From assembly GCF_000814475.1 (NCBI RefSeq), contig NZ_JSVC01000018.1, positions 83,543 through 147,542 on the forward strand: 64,000 nt of DNA, given 5' to 3'. Under the pieces are notes generated by a model. It was not told where the DNA came from. It did no database searches and worked only from the letters and a program-made list of their open reading frames with translations. Origin of the DNA: Flavihumibacter solisilvae. Lineage in GTDB: Bacteria; Bacteroidota; Bacteroidia; Chitinophagales; Chitinophagaceae. A program made the translations under genes and the position numbers. This document shows positions 18,343 to 27,240 of this stretch, one piece after another. Positions within the stretch are counted from its first letter, which is position 1. Every line of letters starts with the position of its first letter.

Positions 18343-20370
18343 CTATTGCTTTACCTTAAGCAAACTTGCATTGATAGCCACCACAACGGTACTGACACTC
18401 ATCAGCACAGCTCCGGTGGCAGGGCTCAACAAAATCCCGGAGCCATACAGAACCCCGGCAGCCAACGGAAGCGCAATCACGTTATAACCCGTCGCCCAGG
18501 CCAGGTTCTGCACCATTTTTTTGTAGGTTGACTTTCCAAACATGACAAGGTTGGCTATGTCGCGCGGGTTACTGTTTACCAGTACAATTGCTGCAGTTTC
18601 CGCTGCGATATCTGACCCTGAGCCTACTGCTATGCCGATATCTGCCTGCGCAAGTGCAGGTGCGTCATTTACACCATCGCCGGTCATTGCTACAAACTCT
18701 CCCTTGCCCTGGATCTCTTTGATCTTTTCCAGTTTCTGGTGTGGGAGTACCTCCGCATAGTATTTGTCAATCCCAAGTTGCTTACTCACGCTTTCGGCCA
18801 CCTGCTTATTGTCTCCGGTTAGCAGGATGGATTTTATCCCGATGGTGTGCAGGGTGCGTATCGCATCAGCAGATTCAGGACGGATTTTGTCAGCCAGTGA
18901 AATATAACCGGCAGGAGTGGAGTCGACAATTACGAAGACAGTTGTTTCAGCGGCATCAGGACGGAAGTTACCGGGCAGGGAAATATTGTTTTCTTTCAGG
19001 AAACCCGGACTGACAACTTTAACCTGTTTGCCTTCAACAGTAGCTTCAACACCCTTGCCGGTAATCGCGTTAAAGTTTTGTGCAGCCGGAACCTGGAGGG
19101 AAAGGTCCTTCACTTTTTGGATGATGCCTGTAGCTATCGGGTGTTCGGAGTTTTGTTCCAGCGCCGCAGCCAGACGCAGCAATTCATTTTCACTTACGCC
19201 TTCCTGTAAGGCAACTATTTTAGTCACTTCAAATTTACCGTAGGTCAACGTTCCTGTTTTATCGAAGACGAGCGTAGTGATCTTCCTCGAGTTTTCAAAG
19301 GCTGTCCGGTTCTTGATCAGCAGCCCGTTTTTGGCTGACAACGCAGTTGACTTTGCTACTACCAATGGTACTGCAAGGCCTAATGCGTGCGGACAACAGA
19401 TCACAATCACAGTCACCATTCTCTCAATAGCAAAGGCAAGGTCCTTTCCTGAAAGATACCATGCGAGAAATGTGGCAATGCCGGCAGCGATGGCGATCAG
19501 GGTCAGCCAGCGTGCTGCTGTATCGGCCAGCAATTGAGTCCTGGACCTGGATTGCTGCGCATCCTGCACCAGTTTGATCACCTGCGACAGGTAGGAATCT
19601 TTCGCGCCATGCAGAACAGAAATCTTTATAGCGCCATTTCCATTGATGGAGCCAGCAATGACTTTGTCGCCTTTGCTCTTCTCTACCGGTTTCGATTCAC
19701 CGGTAAGCAGGCTTTCATTCAGGTAACTCTGTCCATCGACGATAACGCCGTCGGCGGCGATCTTTTCCCCGGGTTTCACCAGGATAACATCGTTTTCCTT
19801 CAACGTTTCTGTTTTGACATCCATTACATGATGGCCATGTACGAGGTGGGCGTCATCCGGCATTAACCGGACCAATAGCTCCAGTTCCTTTGAAGCCCCG
19901 GCAATCGACTTCATTTCAATCCAATGTCCCAGTAACATAATGAGGATCAGCGTAGCCAGTTCCCAGAAAAAATCCATTCCATTCAAACCAAACACTGTGA
20001 CAACGCTATACACGTATGCTACCGTTATCGCAAAACCGACCAGTGTCATCATACCGGGGTTCCGGGCTTTCATTTCGTTCCCCCATCCTTTAAGGAATGG
20101 CCAGCCTCCGTAAAAGAATACAATTGAAGAGAGAGAGAACAGCACATAATCAGAACCCGGAAAACTGATATGGATGTTCAGCCAGTGCTGGATCATTTCA
20201 GAAAGCAACATGACCGGGATAGTCAGGATGAGCACTACGAAAAATCTTTTCCTGAAATCATCAATCATCATAGCATGATGGTCATGACCTGCATGTCCCA
20301 TTGGTGGGTTGGTGTGATCGTGCACCTGCTGTTGTTGTGTCTGTGGCTGTGGGTGATGATGATGTTCCAT
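18343..20370 (-). CDS. copB: P1B-type (CPH) copper-exporting ATPase, CopB-like
   Basis: The 675-residue P-type ATPase has an N-terminal His-rich tail (about residues 1-40, alternating His, Gln and Met) in place of Cys-based HMA domains. The actuator motif is LLTGESKP, the phosphorylation site is Asp370 in DKTGTLT, the nucleotide-domain HP is in NSEHPIA, and the hinge is GDGVNDAPALAQADIGIA. The membrane metal motif is Cys326-Pro327-His328, which places it in the P1B-3 (CopB-type) group, known for Cu(II)/Cu(I) or Ag export, rather than the CPC CopA group. I chose the ATG at 20370 for the MEHHHH start; the start at 20418 adds 16 unconvincing residues. It is divergent from the cus-like operon, 129 bp away, and pumps metal from the cytoplasm to the periplasm for the Cus system to remove. 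Confidence 0.92.
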   Translation of the reverse strand: MEHHHHPQPQTQQQQVHDHTNPPMGHAGHDHHAMMIDDFRKRFFVVLILTIPVMLLSEMIQHWLNIHISFPGSDYVLFSLSSIVFFYGGWPFLKGWGNEMKARNPGMMTLVGFAITVAYVYSVVTVFGLNGMDFFWELATLILIMLLGHWIEMKSIAGASKELELLVRLMPDDAHLVHGHHVMDVKTETLKENDVILVKPGEKIAADGVIVDGQSYLNESLLTGESKPVEKSKGDKVIAGSINGNGAIKISVLHGAKDSYLSQVIKLVQDAQQSRSRTQLLADTAARWLTLIAIAAGIATFLAWYLSGKDLAFAIERMVTVIVICCPHALGLAVPLVVAKSTALSAKNGLLIKNRTAFENSRKITTLVFDKTGTLTYGKFEVTKIVALQEGVSENELLRLAAALEQNSEHPIATGIIQKVKDLSLQVPAAQNFNAITGKGVEATVEGKQVKVVSPGFLKENNISLPGNFRPDAAETTVFVIVDSTPAGYISLADKIRPESADAIRTLHTIGIKSILLTGDNKQVAESVSKQLGIDKYYAEVLPHQKLEKIKEIQGKGEFVAMTGDGVNDAPALAQADIGIAVGSGSDIAAETAAIVLVNSNPRDIANLVMFGKSTYKKMVQNLAWATGYNVIALPLAAGVLYGSGILLSPATGAVLMSVSTVVVAINASLLKVKQ

Positions 20371-20485
20371 GGCTGCTGTCTTTATAAGGATAAAAGTAGA
20401 AGTATTCAATAGTTCCACTAGTACACTTTTGTAGGAAATAGTTATACTTTATTGGTAGTTGTTGGTAATGAATAAAAATTCCCTA

Positions 20486-20493
20486 TACCTTTG
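20486..20493 (+). promoter_or_regulatory. Bacteroidota -7 promoter element ahead of the HYC_CC_PP gene
   Basis: TACCTTTG matches TAnnTTTG exactly, with TTG at 20462-20464 spaced 21 bp upstream. The ATG follows only 6 bp after the element, so transcription should start at or next to the start codon and the mRNA would be nearly leaderless. This is the likely promoter of the copper operon. Confidence 0.6.
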
Positions 20494-20499
20494 CAGAGC

Positions 20500-20898
20500 A
20501 TGAAGAAATTCATTGTCGCCATACTCGCCATTCTTTACCTGGGCTCCATTACCGGTGCCCCGGTGCACCTGCATTACTGCATGGGTAAGATTGCCGACTG
20601 GAGTCTCGGACATGCAGAAAAGTCCGGCGAATGTAGCAACTGCGGCATGGAGAAATCCACTTCATCAGATAATGGCTGCTGCAAGGATGAACATAAATTC
20701 ATCAAAGGCAGTATCGATCAGAAGCTGGTGGAAAGTGTCCAGCTCATGCTGGTGACTGCAGTACCTGTTAATCCTATCTATGTTGTTTTGCAGGCACCGG
20801 CTACCAGTAATGAGGTTGAAATCCTACCACACAGCAATGCTCCGCCCCGAAGCAGCAAGGTTGACATTTACATACTGGACAATACATTCCTGATTTGA
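20500..20898 (+). CDS. HYC_CC_PP family exported metal-binding-like protein
   Basis: The 132-residue protein has a signal peptide or membrane anchor (about 1-20). It carries the motifs that name the family: HYCMG at residues 25-29, a CSNCGM pair, GCC with a following DEHKF, and PPRS near the C-terminus. The four Cys and nearby His/Met residues are well placed for binding Cu(I). The family is frequent next to heavy-metal efflux genes in Chitinophagaceae and its biochemistry is not known. The ATG at 20500 is preferred to the TTG at 20491 because the promoter element directly abuts it. It is the first gene of the rightward copper island. Confidence 0.7.
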   Translation: MKKFIVAILAILYLGSITGAPVHLHYCMGKIADWSLGHAEKSGECSNCGMEKSTSSDNGCCKDEHKFIKGSIDQKLVESVQLMLVTAVPVNPIYVVLQAPATSNEVEILPHSNAPPRSSKVDIYILDNTFLI

Positions 20899-20983
20899 TT
20901 TAGTCTTTTTCAATTGTGCCGGGTAATTCAGTTTGCCGGGCTAATCGTCATTCCCATCATTCCCCATCTCTCATCTCATTAAA

Positions 20984-21616
20984 ATGAAAAAGACATTCAT
21001 TATTATCTCAGCATTCACCACGTTGGCATTTGCCGCCTGTTCTGATTCACCAACAAAATCCGGCCACGAAAATCACGATACCATAACCGCGCAACCGACA
21101 GAACCTGCAGCCACACAGGAAACAAAAGAAACTGATGTAAAGACTATCCCGGTAGTGTTCACATCAGTGGATCCAAACGCTGCCGCCTCTTTAAAGGCCG
21201 TGGTTGATCATTACCTGCATGTAAAAAATGCTCTCGTGAACGATAACGCTGCGGAAGCGGCAAATGGCGCAAAGGCCATGCAGAAAGCGGTGTCCGGCAT
21301 CGATAAATCCTACCTGAGCGCGGACCAGAAAAGTGCTTACGATAAACTGGAGCAATCGCTGAAAGAACATACCGCGGTCATCGCCAAAAGCGGGACTAAA
21401 ATCGCCGATCAGCGCACCCACTTTGCATCCCTCAGCGAAACTGTATATGAACTGGTAAAGAACTTCGGTGCAGGCCGAACCATGTACCACGATCATTGCC
21501 CCATGGCCCGCAACAACCAGGGCGCCATGTGGATGAGCGAAAACAAGGAAGTCACGAATCCCTATTTCGGCGCTGAAATGCTCAACTGTGGAACAGTAGA
21601 GGAAGAAGTGAAATAA
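20984..21616 (+). CDS. DUF3347 domain lipoprotein, copper-efflux associated
   Basis: The 210-residue protein has a lipoprotein signal (FAACSD, Cys at about residue 19), a 40-residue low-complexity linker rich in Thr, Glu and His, and a DUF3347 helical domain (about 60-200). A conserved YHDHCPMA motif with His and Cys, and a C-terminal ..NPYFG..M..CG segment, match the family and look able to bind copper. DUF3347 domains also occur fused to Cus-type adaptors, which fits its position 24 bp before cusA. It probably acts as a periplasmic metal carrier for the RND pump. Confidence 0.82.
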   Translation: MKKTFIIISAFTTLAFAACSDSPTKSGHENHDTITAQPTEPAATQETKETDVKTIPVVFTSVDPNAAASLKAVVDHYLHVKNALVNDNAAEAANGAKAMQKAVSGIDKSYLSADQKSAYDKLEQSLKEHTAVIAKSGTKIADQRTHFASLSETVYELVKNFGAGRTMYHDHCPMARNNQGAMWMSENKEVTNPYFGAEMLNCGTVEEEVK

Positions 21617-21640
21617 CGCCTCACCCTTTAACCAGTTAAT

Positions 21641-22936
21641 ATGGTTCGCAAACTCATTGAGCTTGCGCTGCGCAACAGGCTTATCGTCCTGTTGCTGGCA
21701 GCAGCAATGTTCGCCTACGGCATATTTTCTATCCGGAAGAATCCTATCGACGCCATTCCTGACCTCAGCGAGAACCAGGTGATCGTGTTTACCGAATGGA
21801 TGGGTCGAAGTCCACAGGTGATCGAAGACCAGGTGACCTACCCGCTGGTGAGCAACCTGCAGGGAATTCCGAATGTGCGCAACATCCGTGGTTCTTCCAT
21901 GTTTGGCATGAGCTTCATCTACGTGATCTTCGACGATGATGTCGATACCTATTGGGCCAGGACCCGCGTACTGGAGCGACTGAATTTCGCGCAACGCCTG
22001 TTGCCGCAGGGTGTAACGCCAACGCTTGGTCCCGATGGTACAGGAGTTGGCCACATCTACTGGTACCATCTCGATGCCCCGAAAATGGACCTTGGGGAGC
22101 AGCGTGCGCTGCAGGACTGGTACATCAAATTTGCCTTGCAGACAGTTCCCGGCGTTGCGGAAGTGGCATCTTTCGGTGGCTTTGAAAAGCAATACCAGCT
22201 GGTGATCGACCCGGTTAAGCTCCAGTACTATAACATCTCCATGATGGATGTGATGAATAAGGTCCAGGCCAACAACAATGATGTAGGAGGACGAAAATTC
22301 GAAATGTCGGGGATGGCTTATATCATTCGTGGCCTGGGTTATATCCGCTCGCTTGAAGACGTGGAGAATTTAGCCCTGGGCAATTACAAGGGTGTACCGG
22401 TACGGGTGCGCGACGTGGGCACGGTGCAGATGGGAGGAGATCTTCGGTTAGGCATTTTCGATATGGATGGGGAAGGGGAAGTGGTCGGCGGTATCGTAGT
22501 AATGCGATACAACGAGAATGCGAATAAAGTGATCGAAGCCGTAAAAGAAAAAATGGCTGAAGTGCAGAAGGGGCTGCCGGAAGGTGTGACATTCAAAACT
22601 TCCTATGACAGGAGCACGCTGATCCAGGAAGCGATCGCTTCAGTAAAGGCAACGCTGATCGAAGAAATCATCGCTGTTTCCCTCATTGTCCTGTTATTCC
22701 TGTTCCACTGGCGAAGCGCATTGATCATTCTCATCCAGCTTCCTATTTCCGTTGCAGCCGGATTTATCCTGCTGGAAATGTTTGGCATCTCGTCCAATAT
22801 CATGTCACTTACCGGTATTGCGTTGGCAATCGGGGTGGTAGTCGATGACGGTATTGTGATGGTGGAAAACGCGTACAGGCATGTGAACGAAGCACAGGAA
22901 CAAAAGATTTCAGGACAGTTAAAAGACTCAGTATGA
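21641..22936 (+). CDS. cusA: CusA/CzcA-type heavy-metal RND pump, N-terminal half
   Basis: The 431-residue open frame is the first part of an RND heavy-metal exporter. It contains TM1 (LRNRLIVLLLAAAMFAYG), the porter subdomains, and TM2-TM4 ending in LAIGVVVDDGIVMVENAYR, which carries the proton-relay Asp. A complete CusA/CzcA protein has about 1040 residues, so this is less than half. The stop at 22934-22936 falls in the cytoplasmic loop after TM4, and the rest continues in the next frame after an ATGA overlap. The break could be a frameshift in the organism, a sequencing error, or a true two-subunit pump. The downstream genes are its normal partners. Confidence 0.85.
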   Translation: MVRKLIELALRNRLIVLLLAAAMFAYGIFSIRKNPIDAIPDLSENQVIVFTEWMGRSPQVIEDQVTYPLVSNLQGIPNVRNIRGSSMFGMSFIYVIFDDDVDTYWARTRVLERLNFAQRLLPQGVTPTLGPDGTGVGHIYWYHLDAPKMDLGEQRALQDWYIKFALQTVPGVAEVASFGGFEKQYQLVIDPVKLQYYNISMMDVMNKVQANNNDVGGRKFEMSGMAYIIRGLGYIRSLEDVENLALGNYKGVPVRVRDVGTVQMGGDLRLGIFDMDGEGEVVGGIVVMRYNENANKVIEAVKEKMAEVQKGLPEGVTFKTSYDRSTLIQEAIASVKATLIEEIIAVSLIVLLFLFHWRSALIILIQLPISVAAGFILLEMFGISSNIMSLTGIALAIGVVVDDGIVMVENAYRHVNEAQEQKISGQLKDSV

Positions 22937-24858
22937 CAAAGTGGTTCAGCCGTGAAAAGGATCCGCTTAACGAAGCGGAAAAAATGGCCGTGATAGAAAA
23001 GTCTTCCAAACAGGTTGGCCCGGGGGTATTTTATTCAACGATTATCGTGGTGGCTTCCTTTCTCCCGGTCTTCCTGCTTACAGGAATGGAAGGCAAATTA
23101 TTTCACCCGTTAGCATGGACAAAAACATACATTCTGTTGATTGACGCAGTGCTTGCAGTAACGTTGACACCTGTGCTGATCAGCCTGATGTTGAAAGGAA
23201 GACTGAAACCAGAAAGCGCCAACCCGATAACTCGTACGCTCGAAAATATTTATACGCCAATTCTCAAATGGTGCCTGAAATGGCGGAAGACGATCATCGG
23301 GATAAATCTCCTGGCTCTTGCAATTGGAATTGTTATGATGACCCGGTTGGGATCCGAATTCATGCCGCCGCTCGATGAGGGGTCGCTGTTATTCATGCCT
23401 GTAACCCTTCCCGACGTTTCCAACTCGGAAGCGAAGCGTCTTCTGCAGGTTCAGGATAAACTGATCCGTACTGTTCCTGAAGTTGAGCATGTGCTGGGGA
23501 AAGCAGGTCGCGCGAATACCGCAACGGATAACTCGCCGATCAGCATGATTGAAACGATCATTTTGCTGAAGCCGGCAGATAAATGGCGAAAAGGCATCAG
23601 CAAGGATGATATCATCAATGAGCTGAACGCCAAACTGCAGATCCCGGGCGTAACGAATGGCTGGACCCAGCCCATCATTAACCGGATCAATATGTTGTCG
23701 ACGGGCATCCGTACCGACGTGGGACTGAAGGTGTATGGTCAGAACCTCGACAGCATTTATGCCTTCTCTCAAACCATCAAGAAACAACTGGAAGGAATAG
23801 ATGGAATCAAGGACCTGTATGTTGAACCGATCACCGGTGGTAAATACATTGATATTGTCATCAGGCGGGAAGAGATCGGCAGGTATGGGTTGAGCATTGA
23901 TGATGTGAATGCAGTGATTGAAACAGCATTGGGCGGGATGAAACTCACGACTACAATCGAAGGGCGGCAACGGTTTTCCGTGAACGCCAGGTATGGCCAG
24001 GATTTCCGGAACAACCTGGAAGCACTGAAAAGACTACAGGTGCAGACAATGGAATTCGGGCCGGTCCCGCTTTCCGCGGTTGCGGAGGTCAGGTTGAGTG
24101 ATGGTCCACCCATGATCAATTCTGAAAACGCCATGCTTCGTGGAACAGTGCTCTTCAACGTACGGGAGCGCGACCTGGGAAGCACTGTCAAAGAGGCGAG
24201 GAGTAAACTGAACCAGTTGATCAGCCGGTTGCCAAAAGGATATTTCCTGGAATGGAGCGGGCAGTGGGAAAACCAGATCCGCGCCAACCAGACTCTTAAG
24301 ATGATCCTGCCCATTGTGTTGCTGATCATTTTTATCGTCCTGTATTTCACTTATCATTCGCTCAAGGAAGCATTGCTCACTATGGTAACCGTTCCGTTCG
24401 CTTTGATCGGCGGCGTATTCATGGTGTATTTCTATGGCATTAATTTATCGGTTGCTGTTGCGGTTGGTTTCATCGCTTTGTTTGGGATGGCAATAGAAAC
24501 TGCCATGCTCATGACCATCTACCTGAATGAAGCAATGGAAAAGATGGTGGCTGAGCACGGAAACTCGAGGGAAACACTTACCCCGAAAATCATCAGGCAA
24601 TATGTAGTGGAAGGTTCAGCCAAAAGATTACGGCCAAAACTCATGACCGTGTCCGTGAGCCTTTTTGGCCTCATTCCAATTCTGTGGGCTACAGGAGTAG
24701 GCAGTGATATTATGCGACCCATAACAGTGCCCCTGATCGGTGGTACCATTTCATCAACCATTTATGTACTGCTGATCACGCCGGTGATCTTTGAGATCAT
24801 CAAGGAAAGAGAATTAAAACGTAACGGTAAAATAGAACTGATCGATGTTAAAGAATAA
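22933..24858 (+). CDS. cusA: CusA/CzcA-type heavy-metal RND pump, C-terminal half
   Basis: The 641-residue frame supplies the rest of the pump. It starts with the cytoplasmic loop (EKMAVIEKSSKQVGPGVF), then TM5-TM6 (VASFLPVFLLTGMEGKLFHPLAWTKTY is the usual HME-RND segment in two pieces), the second porter region with SEFMPPLDEGSL, and TM7-TM12 ending near the ER-rich tail. Together with the first frame it adds to 1072 residues, close to the family norm, so no functional domain is lost. Its ATG overlaps the upstream stop by 4 bp (ATGA), which would allow coupled re-initiation and a two-chain pump. It overlaps the cusC-like gene by 14 bp. Confidence 0.87.
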   Translation: MTKWFSREKDPLNEAEKMAVIEKSSKQVGPGVFYSTIIVVASFLPVFLLTGMEGKLFHPLAWTKTYILLIDAVLAVTLTPVLISLMLKGRLKPESANPITRTLENIYTPILKWCLKWRKTIIGINLLALAIGIVMMTRLGSEFMPPLDEGSLLFMPVTLPDVSNSEAKRLLQVQDKLIRTVPEVEHVLGKAGRANTATDNSPISMIETIILLKPADKWRKGISKDDIINELNAKLQIPGVTNGWTQPIINRINMLSTGIRTDVGLKVYGQNLDSIYAFSQTIKKQLEGIDGIKDLYVEPITGGKYIDIVIRREEIGRYGLSIDDVNAVIETALGGMKLTTTIEGRQRFSVNARYGQDFRNNLEALKRLQVQTMEFGPVPLSAVAEVRLSDGPPMINSENAMLRGTVLFNVRERDLGSTVKEARSKLNQLISRLPKGYFLEWSGQWENQIRANQTLKMILPIVLLIIFIVLYFTYHSLKEALLTMVTVPFALIGGVFMVYFYGINLSVAVAVGFIALFGMAIETAMLMTIYLNEAMEKMVAEHGNSRETLTPKIIRQYVVEGSAKRLRPKLMTVSVSLFGLIPILWATGVGSDIMRPITVPLIGGTISSTIYVLLITPVIFEIIKERELKRNGKIELIDVKE

Positions 24859-26113
24859 ACTTTTATGCCTCGCAGTTATGTTGCTTGCTGCACACATGGC
24901 AAATGCGCAGGTAGTGAAACTGGAAAGCATCCTCGACAGTATCCGGGCTGTGCACCCGGTTATAAAGATGTATGATTACGAGATCCGGTCGATGGACGCG
25001 GCCGCAAAAGGTGCACGGAGCTGGATGCCACCTGAATTCAGCAGCGGACTGTGGATGGTGCCTTACGATCCTTCGCGCTGGAAAAAAATGGATGATGGCA
25101 TGGGCGGAACAACAGAGGGGATGGGACAGTACATGATCGGAGGCCAGCAAATGTTTCCTAGCAGGAAAAAACTTGATGCCGACGCAAAGTATATGGAAAC
25201 GATGTCCTCCGTCGAAAAGGAAAAGAAAAATGCCACGCTGAACGAACTGGTTAATGATGCGAAACAATTGTATTATGAATGGCTGGTATTGAAAAAAAGA
25301 CAGTCCATTCTCGAACAGAATGAAAAGCTGCTGGATTTCATGATTAAGAATGCAGAGATCCGTTATCGCAACGGCCTGGAGAAGATCAATGCCTATTACA
25401 AGGCAAAGGCGGCACTTGGCAACATCCAGAACATGCGGCTGATGGCTGATAATGACATCCGGGAAAAGCGCATCCGGATCAACGCGCTGATGAACCGAAA
25501 TGTTATGACTGATTTCGAAATCGATACAGCATACATATTGACCGATTATTCTTCCATGGCTTTTGACAGTACCTTGTTTTACGGGAACCGGAGTGACCTG
25601 AAAGCTGTTGACAACCAGATCAACCTCACATACCTGAAACAGGAAACGGAGAAACAAAGTCTTCGTCCGCAATTCGGCGTCAGGTACGAGCATATGTTCG
25701 GTTTCGGGGGACTCCCTATGCAGTATTCGGTCATGGGAATGCTGAAACTCCCTATGGCCCGGTGGTCATCCAAAATGAACCGCGCGAATATGGAAAGTCT
25801 CCGCCTGAAAGCAACTGCACTTCAATCGCAGAAAGAAATGATGCTGAATGAATACAGCGGAATGGCCTATGGCATGCGCAATGAACTGGAGCTTAAAAGG
25901 AAACAGCTGCAGTTGTACGATTCCAGTATTGTTCCGGCATTGCAGAACAACTATAAGATCATGCAGCTGGGATATGAACAGAACACGGAAGAATTATTCA
26001 TGTTGTTTGATGCCTGGGAGACATTATACATGGCAAGGATTGAACAGTTAGAATTGCTCGGCCAGGCACTGAAACTACAGGTCTCAATTGAAAGATTAAT
26101 CGAACAGAAATGA
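24845..26113 (+). CDS. TolC/CusC-family outer-membrane efflux protein
   Basis: The 422-residue protein has a signal peptide (1-21, AHMANAQ). Long amphipathic helices follow, with coiled-coil character at about 110-210 and 320-400 and beta-strand stretches between, which is the TolC fold in two repeats. This member is unusually rich in methionine (for example WMVPYDPSRW..MDDGMGG..EGMGQYM), which may favour Cu/Ag contact. It would form the trimeric exit channel of the Cus-like pump. It overlaps cusA by 14 bp and the first adaptor by 4 bp, so the operon is tightly packed. Confidence 0.88.
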   Translation: MLKNKLLCLAVMLLAAHMANAQVVKLESILDSIRAVHPVIKMYDYEIRSMDAAAKGARSWMPPEFSSGLWMVPYDPSRWKKMDDGMGGTTEGMGQYMIGGQQMFPSRKKLDADAKYMETMSSVEKEKKNATLNELVNDAKQLYYEWLVLKKRQSILEQNEKLLDFMIKNAEIRYRNGLEKINAYYKAKAALGNIQNMRLMADNDIREKRIRINALMNRNVMTDFEIDTAYILTDYSSMAFDSTLFYGNRSDLKAVDNQINLTYLKQETEKQSLRPQFGVRYEHMFGFGGLPMQYSVMGMLKLPMARWSSKMNRANMESLRLKATALQSQKEMMLNEYSGMAYGMRNELELKRKQLQLYDSSIVPALQNNYKIMQLGYEQNTEELFMLFDAWETLYMARIEQLELLGQALKLQVSIERLIEQK

Positions 26114-27240
26114 AAACAGCATTGATCGCTTTAACAATTTTTGTCACGGCGCTTTCCTGCAAAGACAGTAATGATGAACATGCCGGTCACGTGGAGCAGG
26201 TTACCGTTTCGGATTCGGGCCTGGACGCGCTTGTTCGTCCGACGGATGAGTTCGTGCTCTCAGGAATCGCTGTAACCACCATGCAAAAGCATGAGGAACA
26301 GATCGAGATCGAAGCTTTAGGAAGTATCGCCTATGATACGAAGGAAACAGGAAGTATTGCTGCCCGGGCTTCCGGCAGGATCGAGAGACTGTATGTTCGC
26401 TACCGTTACCAGAAGATCCGGAAAGGCCAGCATATCATGGATATCTACAGTCCCGAGGTACTTACCGCCCAGCAGAACCTCTTATTCCTGTTAAAGAATG
26501 ATCCTGCAAACAACAGCCTTGTTGAAGCAGCCAAAGAGCGGCTGATACTACTGGGAATGAGCAGCCAGCAATTGCAGCAGGTGATCAGGTCTGGCAAGGC
26601 TTCACCGGTTGTGGCCGTGTACAGTGGCTACGGCGGGCACATTCATGAGGCAGCGAACGGTACTATGGAGGACGAAGCAGGGAAGATGAAGGACATCTCC
26701 CTGTTAACAGCAGAACTGTCTGTTAAGGAAGGCATGTACCTGCAGAAAGGCCAATCGGTCTTCTCCATTTTCAACCCTGATCGCGCCTGGGTGCTGTTGA
26801 ATATTTATGGTGAAAGCCAGTCCCTGGTCAGGACCGGCAACACGGTAAGGATTGTGCCTGAAACGGTGCCGGGAAAAGATTTCAGGGCGAAGATCGATTT
26901 CATTGAACCCTTTTACCGGAAGGAAAATAAAACACTTACGGCGCGTGTCCATTTTGATAACAGTGAACTCCGGATCCCAATCGGCAGCCAGGTGCGGGCA
27001 ACTGTTTTTGGAAACACCCGTGATGCCTCCTGGCTGCCTAAGGAAGCTGTTCTTTCGCTGGGACTGAAACAGGTCGTCTTCCGCCGGGTGGGTGATGGTT
27101 TCCGTGCCCAGGCAATCAGTACAGGCATATCCAATAAACAGTATGTCCAGGTACTGGAAGGTTTGGATGAAACAGACTCTGTTGCTATAAATGCACAATA
27201 CCTGATGGACAGCGAAAGCTTCATAAAAATCAAGCAATGA
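26110..27240 (+). CDS. CusB-like RND periplasmic adaptor (first copy)
   Basis: The 376-residue lipoprotein (signal ending at about Cys18, TALSCKD) has a His-containing N-terminal stretch (NDEHAGHVEQ). A split lipoyl/barrel-sandwich hybrid follows, with RIERLYVRYRYQKIRKGQ and its return strand near SVKEGMYLQKGQSVF, then a helical hairpin between them and a beta-barrel at about 240-300. It is the membrane-fusion link between pump and outer-membrane channel. It starts inside the cusC-like stop (ATGA, 4 bp) and overlaps the second adaptor by 4 bp. Two adaptors in one operon imply a heterohexameric or alternative-partner arrangement. Confidence 0.87.
   Translation: MKTALIALTIFVTALSCKDSNDEHAGHVEQVTVSDSGLDALVRPTDEFVLSGIAVTTMQKHEEQIEIEALGSIAYDTKETGSIAARASGRIERLYVRYRYQKIRKGQHIMDIYSPEVLTAQQNLLFLLKNDPANNSLVEAAKERLILLGMSSQQLQQVIRSGKASPVVAVYSGYGGHIHEAANGTMEDEAGKMKDISLLTAELSVKEGMYLQKGQSVFSIFNPDRAWVLLNIYGESQSLVRTGNTVRIVPETVPGKDFRAKIDFIEPFYRKENKTLTARVHFDNSELRIPIGSQVRATVFGNTRDASWLPKEAVLSLGLKQVVFRRVGDGFRAQAISTGISNKQYVQVLEGLDETDSVAINAQYLMDSESFIKIKQ

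Noticed and set aside
18301..18531. 76-residue plus-strand frame before the P1B ATPase end
   Set aside because: It overlaps the ATPase gene antisense, has low-complexity His/Gln shadow sequence and no family likeness.
21191..22192. 333-residue open frame on the minus strand
   Set aside because: It lies antisense to the DUF3347 and cusA genes, has Cys/His-rich shadow composition and no recognisable domain.
21641..24858. Calling cusA a pseudogene
   Set aside because: Both parts are intact, all motifs are present and the ATGA junction allows coupled translation; a split or sequencing error is as likely as decay.
24863..25693. 276-residue open frame on the minus strand
   Set aside because: Antisense shadow of the TolC-like gene, without signal, motif or promoter.
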